A stretch of 64,000 nucleotides of DNA, from assembly GCF_020080835.1 (NCBI RefSeq), contig NC_058158.1:14785882-14849881 (forward strand), given 5' to 3'. Source of the DNA: Cotesia glomerata (lineage: Eukaryota; Arthropoda; Insecta; Hymenoptera; Braconidae). The notes beneath the pieces were generated by a model, which was not told the DNA's origin, searched no databases, and saw nothing but the letters and a program-made list of their open reading frames with translations. Every line of letters starts with the position of its first letter. The first letter of the stretch is position 1. The position numbers were made by a program, and so were the translations under genes. Of the stretch, positions 1 to 11,569 are shown in pieces.

Positions 1-996
1 GATGAGGATGACTTTCTTATGCAAATTGTTCATAAACATGAAAATGCGCATGAGGGGTCGTTCTTATATAAGGCAGCAATATATGCGGCAAGAACCCTTG
101 GTCTTGGAGAAATAAACGCTCTTATGGAACTCCGAAAGGAGGAATTCAAGAGCGCCATCAGGAACGCCGAGGAAAAACTACTCCTAGGCAAACTGATGGA
201 CAAGTCTATGCACAGCGTGTTCTTCAAACACGTGCGTGATCATGGCTTGTCCACCCAGCTGACGTTTTCCTTCTTAAAGTCAGCTGGCCTGATGTCCGAG
301 ACTGAAGGGTTCATATTTGCTTGCCAAGATGGTGTCATTAACACTCTAGAGTACCGTAGCAAGGTGCTCCAGGTGCAGCTCTCGGACACGACCTGCAGGG
401 CGTGTAAACAACATCCGGAGACGCTTATGCACATTTTGTCAGCATGTCCTGTGCTGGCGAGAGGTGCATACATCCAGCGTCACAATGCTGCCCTGAGAGT
501 ACTGTACTACTATCTTCGTCACCGCTACGGTATTGACGTGACACCGGTGCTGCCTTATCTGCCAGGAGATATTCCCCAGGTTGTTGAGAATGACAGTTGC
601 AAAATTTATTGGAACATGCCGTTTGCAGCAACTCGGTGGATAGATCACAACAAACCTGATATTGTGCTCTTCGACAAGGCTACTCGTGACATTTATGTCA
701 TTGAGTTCTCGGCCCCGGCTGAATACAACATCTCAGCCAAAGAAGAGCACAAAAGACAGATATATCAGGATCTCCTGTTTGAAATTGGCAAACTTTACCC
801 AGGTTACCGTGTCAAGCTCGTCGTCCTGATTGTTGGCGTCCTCGGAGGGATGAAACAGTCTTTTGTATCCTCACTTGCCAGAGTTCCAGCTTGCTCATCA
901 AAAGCTGAATTCTTGGCGGTCAGGATGCAGAAGGCTGTCATACTAGGTTCCCTCCGTCTACTTAGGAAAATGACTTTGGCCTGCTGTGATCACTAA
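1..996 (+). CDS. C-terminal part of an R4/Dong-like LINE polyprotein (zinc knuckle + restriction-like endonuclease)
   Basis: The frame is open to the left window edge, so the ATG at 19 is internal and the reverse transcriptase lies outside. Counting from that ATG, a CX2CX8HX4C knuckle is visible (C126, C129, H138, C143), followed by a PD motif (213-214) and a hydrophobic strand with E229, then a Lys-rich EEHKRQIY stretch. This order, knuckle then PD-(D/E)XK-like nuclease at the C-terminus, is that of early-branching LINEs (R2, R4, NeSL, CRE). In these families the nuclease nicks a specific DNA target to prime reverse transcription. The protein ends at TAA 994-996, about 100 bp before a (TAA)n run, which is the target of the Dong branch of the R4 clade. 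No stops or frameshifts occur here, so the copy may be young. R2 proper is less likely because no rDNA flank is seen. Confidence 0.8.
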   Translation, partial: DEDDFLMQIVHKHENAHEGSFLYKAAIYAARTLGLGEINALMELRKEEFKSAIRNAEEKLLLGKLMDKSMHSVFFKHVRDHGLSTQLTFSFLKSAGLMSETEGFIFACQDGVINTLEYRSKVLQVQLSDTTCRACKQHPETLMHILSACPVLARGAYIQRHNAALRVLYYYLRHRYGIDVTPVLPYLPGDIPQVVENDSCKIYWNMPFAATRWIDHNKPDIVLFDKATRDIYVIEFSAPAEYNISAKEEHKRQIYQDLLFEIGKLYPGYRVKLVVLIVGVLGGMKQSFVSSLARVPACSSKAEFLAVRMQKAVILGSLRLLRKMTLACCDH

Positions 997-1096
997 CCGC
1001 CTTGTTGTGCGGAGTGGTCCAGCAGTAATGGATGGAGCTCAGGCTGGGCCCTCGGAGAATCGGACTCCGGGGACAACCCCCCTGAGCATTTAATAA

Positions 1097-1097
1097 C

Positions 1098-1139
<42 letters not shown>
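1097..1139. repeat. (TAA)n microsatellite at the LINE 3' junction
   Basis: About 14 units of ATA/TAA with no interruptions. It abuts the 3' UTR of the preceding LINE, so it is either the target tract or a tail made by the element. Confidence 0.95.
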
Positions 1140-1189
1140 GGATTGTTTAATAAATTATGAGGTTTATAAATGATATAATTTTTATGATC

Positions 1190-1380
1190 GCAAGGTTTAA
1201 AAACGGCTAGTTTTTAGAATCCTGAGATTTACAAACGGCTAATTTTATTAATTTCCAAGTTTAAAATCAGCTAATTTTATTAATTTCCAAGTTTAGAATT
1301 GGCTAATTTTATTAATTTCCAAGTTTAGAATCGGCTAAATTCACGTGGCGAGGTTTTCAATCGGCTAAATTTATTATTTT
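1190..1380. repeat. 32-bp tandem repeat, about 4-5 degenerate units
   Basis: The word CGGCTAATTTTATTAATTT recurs with its CTAA at 1239, 1271, 1303 and 1335, a period of 32 bp, with more decayed units on both sides. A related degenerate stretch with the words GGCTAAATTTACA and AACGGCCAAATTTAG occurs near 1667-1735. No coding potential. Confidence 0.8.
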
Positions 1381-1789
1381 CTAGTTTTTTGATTTCATTT
1401 TTTTAAATATTTTTTTTATTCAACTGTTTACATTTTAATTTAAAAGAATTTTAATAATTCTTTTTTTTTAATTCGGCTATTTTAAAGCTAGCGTTATTTT
1501 AATAATTCCAAGTTTTTAACTCGCTGATTTTACAGACAGCTTTATTTAGAAATTTTATTTTTTTTACATGGACGTTTTTTCTTTTATCAAATTTTATTAT
1601 ATGCATAAATTATCTTTGAAATTATTTATATTTTTCTCATTTTAGTGATATTGTTTTTTACGTTTCGCTAAATTTACAAACGGCTAAATTTACAGATTTC
1701 AAAGTTTCGAATTTAGAAACGGCCAAATTTAGAAGTGGCAAAAAAAACTGTAATCATAGAAACCTACCCGAATTAATACACGCGATTGT

Positions 1790-2480
1790 ATTTATGTATG
1801 CATATGTGTGTGTGTATGTGTCTATGTATGTAAACCTCTCATAACTTTTGAACGGCTTGACCGATTTGATTTGGTGCCATTCGAAATGGTTCGACTGAAC
1901 TTAGATTTTGAATACCATTTGGATCAATTCAGACCGATAGATTTTGAGAAATCTTAAAAAAACTGTGAACAAAAATTTTTTCAAATGTGGTTTTTTTTGA
2001 ATAACTTTTAAACGGCTTGACCGATCAATTCTAAAAACTAATCAGCTCTTAACATAAAAAAACTACGTCGATTGCCACCAAGCTGATCAAAATAGGTTGA
2101 CTCATTCGTGAGTTATCGTTGACGAAAGAAATCGAAAAAAAGTGTTTTTTTCGAATTACACTGAAATTTCTGGTCTAATCAATTTGTGTTTGAAAATGTA
2201 TCATAGAATTTAAAAAACTGCGTCGAATGCTGCTGACCGCGTGAAAATCGGTTCATTCATTCAAAAGTTATTGCGGTTTAAAAATTTAAAATATAGTGTT
2301 TTATTAAACTGCTATCAGATTTTTGAGCTCGAAGAGCTCTAAATTACACGGAAATTACATTTTTGAGCTTGAAAAGCTCAAAAACATAATAAGTAAAATT
2401 TTGAGCGCTTAATTAAAAAAGTAGCGGGAAGTGGCAGGGATGACCTTCAAGGTCAACCGTTTTTCTAATTTTTTTTTTTT
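1790..2480 (+). repeat. GT-core repeat family, copy A (head missing)
   Basis: Starts in a degenerate TATG/TGTG tract, then has the family landmarks in order: the AACGGCTTGACCGATTTGAT module, a second AACGGCTTGACCGATC module, two reverse modules, GAGCTC hairpins (2313-2400) and the tail AGCGGGAAGTGGCAGGG (2424) to CAACCGTTTTTCTAATT. Contains a hairpin (2361-2383) with changed but still paired arms. Confidence 0.85.
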
Positions 2481-4280
2481 TGAAATCATTCATTTGTATA
2501 GCGAGAACTTAAAAATGTATAAAAAGAAATCTTAGATGTGAAAAAAAATGTATCATGATGCACAATGCCAATAAAAATTACTGTAAAAATGTTAGAAAAA
2601 AAAATTTTTTCTTATATTTTTTTTAAATTGAAAACTTTTTTTTTCTCTCAAATTGTAGAAAATGACGTTAAAATATATTTTAGAAAACTGAAAGAGCTTT
2701 TTGAAAAACAAAATTTTTTTTAAGAAATTCCGGGGGTACCCCATCTTGCCCAACCCACCCCGTTTTGCCCCCCCCCCCTCCCTTCCCCTATCAAAATCAT
2801 TGAACGAAAATTATTTTATATTTAATGACGGTTTATCTGAGTTAGATTTCTCACCAAGTCACTTACAAATCGATGACCATTTGTATCGTAGCAGATAATT
2901 AAATGCTAGTTTTCTTAAAGTTGCTACTGAAATCGTTCATGACCTCATGAAAAATTTTTTATGCCAGTAAAAGCATATAGAATTTAATTAAGTTTTTATC
3001 AATTTATGCGTCTGTTGAGTCATAATATCAAAAAGTTCTTGATATTCGAAAATAACTAAGTCCATCTAATACTATGTAATAGATGATAGGCTTAAAACAA
3101 GTTCGAAAAGTGTATATTGTATATGTGAGCTCTGAATTGAAACTAAAACATACGCACTTGAGAACTACATCACATTTTTACACAAAACCTACACTGTCAT
3201 TGTGAATACTTCAATTTAAAACACTTCAGCATTTTACTGTCAATTGTTTACGTTGCAATAAATTTTTAACAATAATAAACGATCAGAAATTAACTACATA
3301 GTACTTCATATTCATAATGATTAACGTTTTATAGTATTCAATATCCCATAGTAATTCGATTCTTTTGTGAACATCTTTAATTAATTTAAAAATCAAATGA
3401 TCTGAAACTTTCGAATTCTTTCATAAAAAATTTAATTTCAGTAACTTTATGTTATTTAAAAATTCTTTAAAACACGGAGTACTACTTGGCGTTAACTGCA
3501 TGGGAATACGACTAATTTGCCGTCGCTACTTGTCACGCTTTAGACTTACGTATATAGTTCATGTCTTCGTTGTAATTCGCCCAGTGTGCTAATTTAAAAT
3601 AGTTTTCTAAGACAGAGACGTAATGTCAGCCTCTTTGATAAGTAAATTTACGTTATTCAAGATTAACTACTACGTAAATCGAATATTTTCGCTATTATAG
3701 CTTGCTATCTTAATTCAAATTTTAATAGTTTACTCTTAAATTGATATATGCTACAAAAAACCCTTAAGTCATTTTTCCATAAAAATTTTGAAACAAGTTC
3801 AAAATAATTTTTTATCGCTGATTAAAATGTTACTTTGAAAAATAGAAAACTTTCATTTAAGTAATTTATTAACAACAGTTATACTCAATATATGCTTTTT
3901 AATGTAACATCTACATGTGTAGACATATGTCTGCACAGTATCACTAAGCATGCGCGACTCTACTTCAAATTATAATACATTTTGAAAATCAGACAATTGT
4001 TTAATAGAATTAGTTCACAAAATTTATATTAAGTCAGTTCTTATCCAATAAGCATAATCAGATAATCACTCAAGCTCTTCTTTCAACTCCAACAATGTAT
4101 GCTAAAAGATTAGGAATGATACATGAGAACTGTATCAGTACACTAGCTATATAATAAGTCACTTATAGTAATAAATTACCATTAATAAGTTAAGCCATCG
4201 ATTTGTTAGGGATTCATTTTAATAATTAAATTGAAGTCAAAAGTGATTTTTAAATTTTCTGTTATAATAATCAATAATTT
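2481..4280. other. AT-rich stretch without recognised genes
   Basis: About 1.8 kb of unstructured A+T-rich sequence with a C-rich patch near 2750-2795. I see no credible coding region, RNA gene or terminal inverted repeat. Longer frames lack codon structure and recognisable motifs. Confidence 0.6.
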
Positions 4281-4379
4281 TCAAAAAATAGAGAAGATCG
4301 GTTTGACCCCAATTTTCGAAAATCAGATCTTCACGTTTTGGGGTCCTAGGAAGCTATTCTGACTATTCCCATCATGATG

Positions 4380-4423
<44 letters not shown>

Positions 4424-4648
4424 CTTTTCATAACTTTTAAACGGCTCAACCGATTTGAACGAGATCGGCTTCATTTGATATAGTTCAGCGAAACTTAGAC
4501 TTCCTTGTACGTATAAAAAGATTCGATATCATAGATTTTGAGAAATTCCAAAAAAAAAACCGAAAAAAAAAGTTTTTAGAATCATGACTTTTCAAAATAA
4601 CTTTCAAGCTACTCTATCGATCAATTCCACAACCTAATCAGCTCTTAA

Positions 4649-6242
4649 GGGGGTATTCTAGTCTAGAGGTCTGAATTTCGAGCGTTTTTTGGCAATTAAT
4701 ATAAAAGAAGCAGTTAATATTTTTACTATACAATTTCTTATCATTTGTTTATTGATATTTCAAGAATATAAAAAAATACATTTCAAAAAAAAAATAAATT
4801 TTCAAAAAGATATAAGTCCTTGAAGTAGAGAAAAAAAAAAAGGCCGTGTCCTCGTGAAAAGGATTTCTCCCTTTGTATCCATCTGAAAAAAAAAACAATG
4901 CCAAATTATTGATCAGTACAAATGTCATTGTCGCACAAACCAACAAAACTTGAAAAAAAAATTTTTTTCACAAAATGGCGGCTGTTTAAAAATAGAAGTC
5001 GATTTTTTTACTCATTTTTCAACTTCCTCCAATTTTTTAAAAATATTACAAATTTGAACTTTTCAATTGTTATTGGTTAGTGCGAAAGCGAGATAATTGA
5101 AAAATATTCATGCTAAATTTCGAGTAAATCGGCTCATTAGAACCTAAGATATCTGCATCACCGTATCGAAAAAAGTAGTTTCGAGAAAAACGCGTTTAAA
5201 GTTTAACGTTCAGTTTCAGGCAGCGTAACTGATAAAATAGTACGTATAACTTACATTCTCTTAATCAGCCATCCCAGCTTCATACATTGGGACTTCCTCT
5301 ACTTTATATTGACTGTTTTCAGCATTTCTCTCTGTATAACGAGCAGTTCTTTCCTTTTTTGAAGCATCTGAAGCTCGAACCTCAGACCGTTCAATCCTTG
5401 CTGCGTTGCGCCTAACAGCAAACCCATAGGATTCCAGACCTATTTTTATTCCCATTAGACTCATTATTTGTAAAATAGGATAAAAGCCTTCATTGAAAAT
5501 GCAAACTGTTAAACAATTAGCAATCTCAATTGTCTGGGACTCGGCATGGACATGTTTGGGTGCAAATGTCCATATTAAAGAGTTAAGTGACTCGTTGTTA
5601 TTTTGAGTTTCGCTGCCCAAGCAACGTTCTAATAAAGAATCATCTGATAAGCATTCATAAATAGGTTTCATAACTTTTAAAACCTTATCAGTTAGAGGTG
5701 GATTTTCATGGTGAAAGTCATCCTCAGTTCCTTCGGCCGCTGCTTTCTGCCACTTGCACCAGCTGTCTGGTTCAGGAGGGCAATTCATGTGCTGAGGGTT
5801 CTTATCAGTTGAAATTTTATGCAAGTACGTGGCCCATATTTCTCGTTTCATATCTTCAACGGATTCAGGATGACGACGGATAGCTAATCCGTAGTACGCA
5901 GACAACTGAGTGATTACTTTATCAGTCAATTTACTAGCACCCTTACCACCAATTCCACTATTTTCTTTTTTCGCCTTCCGGAGACGCGATCCCATACGTT
6001 TTTGGACGTATCCAACACATTCAGCTATTCATACTCAGGTAGCCCGGACCGCCCGTAGTCTATTGTTGCAGTCGTCCGCTCAACCCGGTCTATTTGCCAC
6101 GACACTAAAACGGCTGTAACTTTGAAAATAATTTGAATTTTGAAAAATCCTTTCAGGGAGATATTTTTGAATATCTAAACTATCGAATTATGAAAAAAGA
6201 ATTTTTTCATTTTTTTACAAAATTCTAGACTAGAATACCCCC
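4649..6242 (-). mobile_element. Kolobok-like DNA transposon, internally deleted, TTAA target duplication
   Basis: The 19-bp terminal inverted repeats GGGGGTATTCTAGTCTAGA are perfect, and TTAA flanks both ends (4645-4648 and 6243-6246). The insertion point is confirmed by uninterrupted GT-core copies that read CTCTTAAGC at the same place. The 1594-bp element carries a partial transposase on the minus strand. TTAA duplications are made by piggyBac and Kolobok transposases; the NNNESLNS motif and the Cys/Trp-rich region of the encoded protein fit Kolobok as I remember the family. Assignment is inference pending a search. Confidence 0.8.
5261..5995 (-). pseudogene. Kolobok-like transposase, C-terminal 244 residues
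   Basis: Reads 244 codons from an ATG. Recognisable pieces are a Cys/Trp region (CPPEPDSWCKWQKAAAEG, about residues 72-89), the core CLGSETQNNNESLNSLIW (about 126-143), where the Glu is a plausible catalytic acid, and a basic tail rich in Arg and Glu. About ten codons upstream of the ATG also read like transposase (AECVGYVQKR) before a stop, so the ATG is internal and the N-terminal catalytic half is deleted. Full-length relatives are far longer. It cannot be active alone; its TIRs could still be mobilised by a complete relative. Confidence 0.75.
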
Positions 6243-6945
6243 TTAAGCTAAAAAAATGACGTCAAATTTTATTCGAAAAATCAAAATCGATTCATTCGTT
6301 CGTGAAATTTCGTTGACCATAAATTAAAAAAAAAAAGAGTATTTTTCAAATGACTTCGTAATATCTTATCAGATCATGTTCAATATAACAAGCTAATTAT
6401 TAGTGCTTATAAAACAGCGTCAAACATCGCCAAGTCCATCAAAATCGGTTGAATCGTTCGTGAAAGATTTAATTAAAAAAAAAATCATAAAAAGTTTTTT
6501 TTTTAACATAACTTTAAAATTTCACGTCCAATCCATTCGTAGGTAATAAATGATCTTTTTTATTTAAAAAACTGCTTCAAATGGTGTAAGCCCGATCAAA
6601 AACGAATGATTCGATCGGAAGATATCACTATTAAAAATTTTCAATAAAGCATGTCCTTAACAACTACTAGATTTTCCAGCTCGAAGAGCTTGAAAAAGTA
6701 TAAAAGTTGTGTTTTTGAGCTCGAAGAGATAGTGTTTTATTAAACTTCTATCAGACTTTTGAATTTGAAGAGCTCAAAATAACACATAAATTGTCATTAG
6801 TGCCATTTTAAGCGCCTAGGTATGGAATTAGCGGGAAGCTACAGGGATGGCAATCAAGGTCAACCGTTTTCTTATTTTTTTTTTTTGCTTTTTAGCGCCC
6901 TTTCTTTCGGATGTGGTAAATTAATAACCAAAAATATAGAAAATA

Positions 6946-7116
6946 TTGATTCTTAATTTTCCGCTAAGAAAAATTGAAATTTTTTTCAAATTCGGGAAGT
7001 TATTGGTTTCACCTCGTTTTGTGAAAATCGAGTTTCCATCAGATCTAGACGTTTTAAGGTCACATGAAGCTCCCCTGACTATTCCCGCGTTGGTGTCCGT
7101 GCGGCTGTGTGTCTGT

Positions 7117-7167
<51 letters not shown>

Positions 7168-7442
7168 CCTCTTATAACTTCTGAACGGCTTGACCGATTT
7201 GATCGCAGTTGGTGTGATTCGAAAGGTCTTCGCCAAACTTAGATTTCCTGTAAGTTGGAACCAATTCGGACCGGTAGATTTCGAGGAATTGCAGAAAAAA
7301 GTAAAAAAGACAAGTTTTTTTTTTTTTCATTTTTTCAAAATATCTCGGAATTGGCTGAACCGATCGACTTCGAAAACTAATCAGCTCTTATTAACCTTGA
7401 AAGCCCAAATCGATTGCCACCAAGTGCGTCAGAATCGGTTAA
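6946..7442 (+). repeat. GT-core repeat family, copy C, head part
   Basis: Head CCGCTAAGAAAAATTGAAAT, the tcgagtttccatcagatc word, a (GT)n tract at 7106-7163, module 1 and module 2, then a break at about 7442 where an inverted head segment begins. Confidence 0.85.
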
Positions 7443-7612
7443 TGCACACACAGACATACAGTCGTACGGACATCATCGTGAAAATAGTCAGGAAAGCTTC
7501 TTAGGGCTTCAAAACGTCGAGATCTGTTGAAACCTCGATTTTTGCAAAATGGGGTAAAACCGATAACTTTCCGATTTTTCGAAAATCATTGATATTCTTA
7601 GCGGGAAGTTAA
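7443..7612 (-). repeat. GT-core family, inverted head fragment
   Basis: Minus-strand copy of the family head: acacacagacatacag, then aaaacgtcgagatctgttga and cttagcgggaagtt. It replaces the centre of copy C, so the locus is a mosaic of two copies in opposite orientation. Confidence 0.8.
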
Positions 7613-8055
7613 AAAAATGGTTTTTTTTTTAATAACTTTTAAACGGCTCCACTGATTAATTCCAAAAACTAATCCGCTCTTAAGCTTGAAGAACCACGTC
7701 GATTGCCACCAGTCTCCTCAAAATTGGTTGATTCGTTCGGGAGTTATCAAAAACGAAAAATTTCAAAAAAAGTGTTTTTTTTTTTTTATATAACTTTGAC
7801 ATTTCTTTTTGAATTGTTTTTGATAGAATGAAACAATTTTCGGAGCCCAAAAAACCACGTCGATCGTTACCAAGAACGAGCTCAAAAGCATAGAAAAGTT
7901 ATCTCTTTGAGCTGGAAAAGCTCTAAATAACATAATTTATATTTTTAAGCTCGAAGAGCTCAAAAATTTCATAAGTTTAATTTTAAGCGCTTAAATATGG
8001 AATTAGCGGGAAGTTGCAGAAATGGCCTTTAGGGTCAACCGTTTTCTAGATTTTT
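7613..8055 (+). repeat. GT-core repeat family, copy C, tail part
   Basis: Resumes at module 2 (AATAACTTTTAAACGGCTCC), a reverse module, three GAGCTC-type hairpins (7890-7970) and the tail AATTAGCGGGAAGTTGCAG to GTCAACCGTTTTCTAG. Confidence 0.8.
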
Positions 8056-8538
8056 TTTTTCGCAATAGTATTTAATATCATCAAATTGTGTTTGTATTGT
8101 ATTACATTTAGCAAGAATTGCTTCGTAAAAGCTTAAATTTTGTTTATTCAATGCTCACTAGCCAAGTGAGTTATAAAAATAGCATGAATTATTTATTATC
8201 CACAGATTCGGTAGAATCTGGCGCCAAGTTCCGTTTAAATCCGTTGTAAACGGAGCGCCAGACTACCGAGTGTGTTTACTGTAAGCAGAACGGTATTTCG
8301 AGGTTGCAAAATTTTATTTAATTCGACGGTACTTCTTGTTCCTAAATTTTATATTATAACAGTAATTCATACTTTATTTTACTGATATCAATTAATTATA
8401 TTCAATTATAACCATTAATTTACTTGAAATTATTAAATTTTATCAGCACAAACTATAGCAAGCTCAAAAATTTCGATCCTGACTTTTTTTCGATGTAAAA
8501 AGTGACATGCCACAGATTAAGTAATTCGAGAATGCATG

Positions 8539-9101
8539 CACGCAGAAAAAAATTTTGTTAAAATAACCTAAGATATGTTCTTGTAACAAATGCATTTGTT
8601 AACATAGGGATAACAAATTATATGTTAAAATAACAAAATTTAGGTTATAGCAAGTTATTGATTTGTTATAACAACAAAACAATTTGGTTACTATAGCAAA
8701 ATCTTTAAGTAGATTCGCCAAAATAATTTAGTTGGTATAAAAAATTTTTTTGTTGAAACAGCAAAATTATTCTATTAAAATAACAAATAAATTTACATTA
8801 AATGTTACATTAAATTTTATAAGAATCCATAATTTAAAAATATGCTATAATCAGTGATATCTGATTTGGAAAATATTTTAGCAACAAATTAGTTTTGTTA
8901 TTGCAATAAAATGATTTTGTTAGGACAATATTGTTAACAAATTGATTTGGTCATTTAACAGACTGGTTTGTCAGTATAACTTGAAACATTTTGTTAATGC
9001 GATTAATAGATTTGTTACTATAACTAAACTCATTTGTTACCGGAACATATTTTTCAGTTATCCCGTCTTTTGTTATTTCAACAAAATCATTTTTATGCGT
9101 G
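8539..9101. mobile_element. MITE with TTTGTTA-word interior, inserted in the foldback element
   Basis: Ends CACGCAGAAAAAAATTTTGT and its imperfect complement TTTTATGCGTG. The other foldback copy lacks it (empty site near 41240), so this is a discrete 563-bp insertion. The interior is a degenerate series of TTTGTTA/TAACAAA words, some forming local palindromes. The exact target duplication is unclear. Confidence 0.75.
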
Positions 9102-9302
9102 TGGTAATCCTCCAATAGATGGGAAACTACAGTTAAAAAAATAAATTTCACAGCTTGCATCTACACCCGCCAGGGTGCGCTGCAATTATTTTTACATAAA
9201 CTGTAGCTTCAAGGGGATAGTTTGCTATCAAAAATGCAGCTAACTTGAGATTTAAGTTAGTACCAATTGCAAATTTTTATTATAATTACAAAAAATACTG
9301 AA

Positions 9303-9832
9303 ATCCGAACAAAAACAGTTTCACTGTAAAAAAATCGCGCCAAGTCCACGTTCATAAGACTATTAAGAAAAAAAAATTTTTTTTTTTTCTTTACAAAAAG
9401 ATATAAAATAGAAAAATTAAAAAATCCAAGTAACCGATATGATTGTATATGATTTTCGGAAATTAAAGAAAATTTTGTTGTAAATTTAAAAATTAAGAAA
9501 AAAATTTTGGAACGTATTTAGTGTGCGTGGTTGCAAAATATTTTACTTTTAATGAAATTCGTAAAATCTATTTACTAGGACTTTAAAAAAATTGAAATAC
9601 ACAATGACGCACACTAAATACGTTCAAAAATTTTTTTCTTAATTTTTAAATTTACAACAAAATTTTTTTTAATTTCCGAAAATCATATACAATCATATCG
9701 GTTACTTGGATTTTTTAATTTTTCTATTTTATATCTTTTTGTAAAGAAAAAAAAAAATTTTTTTTTCTTAATAGTCTTATGAACGTGGACTTGGCGCGAT
9801 TTTTTTACAGTGAAACTGTTTTTGTTCGGATT
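9303..9832. repeat. Terminal 226-bp-arm inverted repeat of the foldback element
   Basis: Arms 9303-9528 and 9607-9832 are complementary almost base for base, from AATCCGAACAAAAACAGTTT inward to GTGTGCGT, around a 78-bp loop. The loop is asymmetric (GGTTGCAAAAT at its left, GAAATACACAATG at its right), which lets its orientation be scored against the other copy. Confidence 0.95.
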
Positions 9833-10482
9833 ATTATATCTTGTGTTATAATTGAAAATAAGGAAATTCTATCCCCAATAATCTAAATAAAATAACGAGA
9901 AAGTTTATTCGTTTTTAGAATAAATAAGTAGAAATAGCAGAGGCTATGTATAGTAAAATAGTAAGCAAGTCTTGATAAGTACGTTAACACGCAAAATTGT
10001 ACTTAGCATCACGAATTGATATCAAACCCTGACGCTCACGTGACTGACAAACATCAAACCTTAACGTTATGCACATCAACATCAGGGCGGACTTCACTGT
10101 AAACTCGTTGGTTGGTGCCCAGATTGACGAAGTGCGTCATGTTCAGCACGCCCATGACGCACGCAAGTTTTTCGTCAATTTGTATAATTTTATATTTTTT
10201 ACACTTTTATTTCTGTTCTCAACATTTTTTTTTATGCTCTAAGACTTTAGTATATAATTTTACTAATTTGAATACTCTTATATTCAAGTCTGTTATTTTA
10301 TCACTCTCAATTCTCTGTATAGTGATGTAAAGTTTGCCTTACACGAGAACATAAGTAAATTTGTGAATCCAAATAAAAAATTAATAGACGCGTATCGTTT
10401 ACTATCATGCTATAAATCAAGAGATGAGATTGGGAGTCTTTATTGCATGAAATTGTATTACCGATTCGACTGAAGCGATTCC
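9833..10482. other. Unassigned AT-rich stretch with one small hairpin
   Basis: No gene recognised. The one notable item is the hairpin at 10123-10179. Confidence 0.6.
10123..10179. repeat. Short perfect hairpin, stem GTGCGTCATG
   Basis: GTGCGTCATG (10131-10141 region) pairs with CATGACGCAC across an 11-nt loop, and the outer TTGACGAA pairs with TTCGTCAA across a small bulge. It stands out from the A+T-rich surroundings. Confidence 0.85.
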
Positions 10483-10959
10483 TGCACGGAGAGAAATGGA
10501 TGATAAATACCACTATACCGGTATGGGCGAGAACGCCATACAGTATGGTATCGAAGATTTTTGTCCATTATTAAATTGTACACATCGATGATTCAACCAT
10601 TGCGGGAATGGTAACATTGGCGATAGTTATCACGGATGCCGTAATGCTAGTATGGCCGTCAGGCCCATACTGGCTTGCCGTAGGTACAATCCTTTTGGCA
10701 GGTAGACCTAGTCAATATTGTGATATTAGCTAGTACACCATTAGAGTAACAACAATGTTTATTTAATTATAGACATAGGTTATGTCCAAAATATATTATA
10801 TTAATGAAAAATGATAATAATTGTTTCATGACATGATTGTTTTTTTTTTTTTATTTTCACTCTGATATGAATTGGTTTTAGTGAAGAAAAATAACAGCAA
10901 TCAATTAAAAAATTACAAGTCAATAACTGGGTCTTTTACTTTATTTATACTGATAGAAG

Positions 10960-11560
10960 GATTTATTAACTATTAATAATTTGATTTATTTGAAGATAAT
11001 TTAATTTATTAAATTTTAATAAATATTTTTTAACATTCAATAAATATTTATTTGGGAGGAAAGTACATTTATTAATAATTAACAAATATTTATTAACAGT
11101 TAATAAATATTTTTTTGAGTAAATTTGTTTCGCTTGCAATGTCATATGACATGAAGATTGCTCATAAACAAAAATCATCTTTATAAATTATTTGCATTAA
11201 TTATATTACATTATATTAACGTTTATTATAAAATACCAAATTCTATCACAGTTCATAATTATCTTTTATATTTTTAAATATTGAAAACGTTAATTTATTC
11301 AGTGAATTGAATTATTATCATGTATTTCAGCTATAGAATTATAAAAAGTGTCAAAAGAAAATTTTTATTTTTGCTTTTTATTTTAAATAAATACTTATTA
11401 ACTGTTAATAAATATTCGTTAACTATTAACAAATATTTATTAACATTTAATAAATCGTAGTTAATAAATAATGTATTAACATTTAACAAATATTTATTAA
11501 ATCATATGATGTTAATAAATCATTTATTAACAGTTAATAAAGTTAATAAAGATCGCCATT
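10960..11560. repeat. AATAAATATTTATTAAC word block
   Basis: Repeated self-complementary words such as AATAAATATTTATT and TTAACAAATATTTATTAA at both ends of this block (10967-11120 and 11390-11545), in inverse orientation to each other. It is probably a nested MITE; its exact borders are unclear. Confidence 0.6.
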
Positions 11561-11569
11561 GAATAGCCA

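Larger units (their letters stand above)
1..1139 (+). mobile_element. 3' end of R4/Dong-like non-LTR retrotransposon
   Basis: Coding 3' part plus a short 3' UTR (997-1096) with moderate G+C, ending directly in a pure TAA/ATA trinucleotide run. The UTR contrasts with the very A+T-rich DNA that follows. The 5' end is outside the window. Clade placement is inferred from the domain order and the TAA target; the reverse transcriptase needed for a phylogeny is not in view. Confidence 0.7.
4281..6888 (+). repeat. GT-core repeat family, copy B, split by a Kolobok-like transposon
   Basis: The left part (4281-4648) has the gaaaatcagatcttcacg head region, a (GT) tract at 4382-4420 and modules 1-2. The right part (6243-6888) resumes with the reverse modules, GAGCTC hairpins (about 6680-6780) and the tail ending GTCAACCGTTTTCTTA. 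The two halves join through TTAA with no loss compared with uninterrupted copies. Confidence 0.85.
8200..9832 (+). mobile_element. Foldback element copy 1 with terminal hairpins
   Basis: A second copy lies inverted at 40553-41582, which fixes both ends. The left end is a hairpin formed by TCGGTAGAATCTGGCGCC and GGAGCGCCAGACTACCGA (8209-8267). The right end is a very long hairpin (9303-9832). The body between them (poor in coding potential) is shared by both copies apart from a MITE insertion in this one (8539-9101). No transposase is encoded, so it is non-autonomous. Superfamily unknown to me. Confidence 0.75.
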
